Shown: positions 6,995-8,154 of the stretch, one piece after another
Numbering within the stretch: position 1 is the stretch's first letter
Layout of the letters: each line of letters begins with the position of its first letter
Assembly (NCBI GenBank): GCA_017860375.1
Contig: JAGDMB010000093.1
Coordinates: 1-8,154 of the forward strand
Reading direction: 5' to 3'
Source: Bacteroidota bacterium
Lineage (GTDB): Bacteria > Bacteroidota > Bacteroidia > Bacteroidales > UBA10428
Length of the DNA stretch: 8,154 nt
The notes under the pieces: generated by a model
Databases searched by the model: none
What the model was told of the DNA's origin: nothing
What the model saw: the letters and a program-made list of their open reading frames with translations, nothing else
Position numbers and translations under genes: made by a program

Positions 6995-7771
6995 TTATAT
7001 TTCAAAAAGACTGGTGATCTGAACCGCAACCAGGTCGATGAAGAAAATGACCATGGAGGAAATCACAACCGAAGCATTGGCAGCCTGACCCACACCTTCG
7101 GTCCCGGTGTTCGCATAATAACCCTTGTAACAACTAATGATGCCGATGAAGAATCCGAAAAAGAAGGTCTTTAGGGTAGCCGGAAAGAGGTCATAAAAAT
7201 AGATTCCGTCAAAAGCCTGGGAAAAGAACAGGGGGAATGAGATATTGCTGTATGCCTTCAATCCCAGGAAAGATCCCATAAAGGCAATGAAATCTGCATA
7301 AAAGACAAGAACGGGAAGCATGATCGTGGTAGCCAGCACCCTTGTGACAACCAGGTAATTCACCGGATTGGTGGCCGATACTTCCATGGCGTCAATCTGT
7401 TCCGTAACCCGCATGGAACTGAGTTCGGCACCAATGCCTGAGCCCACTTTCCCGGCAAAGAGCAACGCCATAATCACGGGACTCATCTCGCGGATGATGG
7501 AAACAAACACCAGGTTAGGAAGCCACCTTTCAGCCCCCAGGTCGGCCAGCATGGGACGGGTCTGAAGGGTCAGAACGAGCCCCAGGATCAGTCCGGTGAC
7601 ACTGATCAGGAAAAAGGACTTGTATCCGGTTTTGTAAAGCTGGTTGATAAACTCGGCCCTCTCAAAACGTTTTATGGATAGGGTGCGAAAGAATAAGCCG
7701 ATGAAACGGAAAAGGTCGGTCAACTCAAAAAGAAATCCTTCAATATTTTTGGCTAACGAGGATGTTCTCAT
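6995..7771 (-). CDS. mlaE: Mla/MCE transporter permease MlaE
   Basis: Inner-membrane permease of the MCE lipid transporter, 258 residues, the usual family length. After an amphipathic N-terminal segment (about 10-50) there are hydrophobic helices near 52-70, 86-106, 144-170, 200-214 and 234-254. The family core is clear: AGKVGSGIGAELSSMRVTEQ (106-125), then IDAME (126-130) and NPVNYLVVTR (135-144). The C-terminal motif CYKGYYANTGTEGVGQAAN (214-232) is also typical. It is the first gene of mlaE-mlaF-mlaD, all minus strand, with spacings of 2 and 12 bp. The ATG at 7771 leaves a leader region containing a palindrome (7811-7827). No convincing TAnnTTTG promoter was found upstream; the nearest is TACATCTG (7835-7842, one mismatch). 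Confidence 0.96.
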   Translation of the reverse strand: MRTSSLAKNIEGFLFELTDLFRFIGLFFRTLSIKRFERAEFINQLYKTGYKSFFLISVTGLILGLVLTLQTRPMLADLGAERWLPNLVFVSIIREMSPVIMALLFAGKVGSGIGAELSSMRVTEQIDAMEVSATNPVNYLVVTRVLATTIMLPVLVFYADFIAFMGSFLGLKAYSNISFPLFFSQAFDGIYFYDLFPATLKTFFFGFFIGIISCYKGYYANTGTEGVGQAANASVVISSMVIFFIDLVAVQITSLFEI

Positions 7772-8120
7772 CGCAGGGCTGATTAATTCTGCAGGACAAC
7801 AAGAGCCTGTCAGGTCTGGCAGACCTGTTCCTTTCAGATGTAAATGAATATAAAATTAGGGAATTAATGGCAATTAACCTATACCCTGCCGGAATGGTTT
7901 TGAAATCAAATGATTAGGTCAATCTCATTCTCTCTCCGGGTTTGTAATGAGGCTCAGTTTTCAGTGATCCTGGACGGAATATATACGGCAGGCGCATTTT
8001 CACCCTTAAAAAGACAATTTGTCCACCCTCGGTTTATCCGTATCATGCTAATTTCGGAATGAACGCAATCATCCGGCAGCAGACCAATTATTCCGCTATG
8101 AACCTGTAATAATCAGCAAA
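7772..8120. other. 349-bp intergenic region upstream of the mla operon
   Basis: Divergent spacer between mlaE (minus) and the probable gene beginning at 8121 (plus). It holds the 17-bp palindrome at 7811-7827, an 11-bp odd-centred palindrome GACAATTTGTC (8013-8023), and a 6-bp dyad CTCATT/AATGAG (7924-7929 and 7946-7951). TAATTTCG (8049-8056) is a one-mismatch -7 element for the plus-strand gene, without a -33 box at normal spacing. I see no tRNA, small-RNA signature, terminator with a T-tract, or credible open reading frame. Confidence 0.6.
7811..7827. repeat. 17-bp palindrome in the presumed mlaE leader
   Basis: CAGGTCTG, a single central G, then CAGACCTG: two perfect 8-bp arms. It overlaps a second palindrome, CCTG-T-CAGG (7806-7814). 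In an mla transcript it would form a GC-rich hairpin about 40 nt before the start codon; as DNA it could be an operator or an interspersed repeat. No T-tract follows on the mla-sense strand, so it does not look like an attenuator terminator there. ACAGGTCTGCC on its minus strand is shared with 4135-4145. Confidence 0.55.
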
Positions 8121-8154
8121 ATGAAAAGAAATTCGCATCCGGTTCTGATTTTTC
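8121..8154 (+). CDS. probable start of a protein-coding gene, cut by the right edge
   Basis: ATG at 8121 opens a frame that runs to the window end: MKRNSHPVLIF. A basic N-terminus followed by the start of a hydrophobic stretch would suit a signal peptide. The preceding bases are A-rich (AGCAAA), as is common before Bacteroidota starts, and an in-frame TAA lies upstream at 8049-8051. With only 11 codons no function can be given, and chance is a real alternative. Confidence 0.4.
   Translation, partial: MKRNSHPVLIF

Noticed and set aside
8059..8109. 16-codon open frame (starts MNAIIRQQ) before the gene at 8121, as a leader peptide
   Set aside because: No ribosome-binding signal, no regulatory codon run and no terminator hairpin; frames this short are expected by chance.
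8089..8154. Minus-strand frame from the right edge ending in a stop near 8089, as a gene 3' end
   Set aside because: Only about 20 codons, no recognisable protein signature, and it overlaps the more plausible plus-strand start at 8121.

Overview
The window looks like ordinary chromosome of a Bacteroidota bacterium (Bacteroidales-like; the order is a guess). The signs are: a PKD-domain lipoprotein; a Bacteroidota-style carbamoyl-phosphate synthase large chain; a compact mlaE-mlaF-mlaD operon without mlaB or mlaC next to it; no Shine-Dalgarno sequence before any start; and matches to the Bacteroidota -7 promoter element TAnnTTTG in two intergenic regions.

Layout, left to right. Bases 1-602 (minus) hold the first 200 codons of a secreted lipoprotein that starts with GTG and runs off the left edge. 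Bases 729-3929 (minus) are a complete carB. A 269-bp divergent intergenic region (3930-4198) follows. Bases 4199-5191 (plus) encode an HtrA-like trypsin/PDZ protease with an intact catalytic triad but no visible export signal. It converges, with only 4 bp between stop codons, on an operon read from the right: mlaE (6995-7771), mlaF (6249-6992) and mlaD (5196-6236). The last 383 bases are mostly non-coding. They contain a 17-bp palindrome in the presumed mla leader and, at the right edge, the likely first 11 codons of another gene (8121 onward, plus).

How the genes fit together. MlaE, MlaF and MlaD form the inner-membrane part of an MCE-type lipid transporter: MlaE is the permease, MlaF the ATPase and MlaD the membrane-anchored lipid-binding subunit reaching into the periplasm. 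CarB makes carbamoyl phosphate for pyrimidines and arginine; its partner gene carA is not in the window. The protease and the lipoprotein have no evident functional link to their neighbours.

I found no convincing undescribed multi-gene system: no CRISPR, mobile element, RNA gene or defence cluster. The most interesting structure is in MlaD, whose C-terminal half is four contiguous repeats of exactly 41 residues. Next are the HtrA-like protease without an export signal, and a small family of ACAGGT-containing palindromes and repeats at three places.
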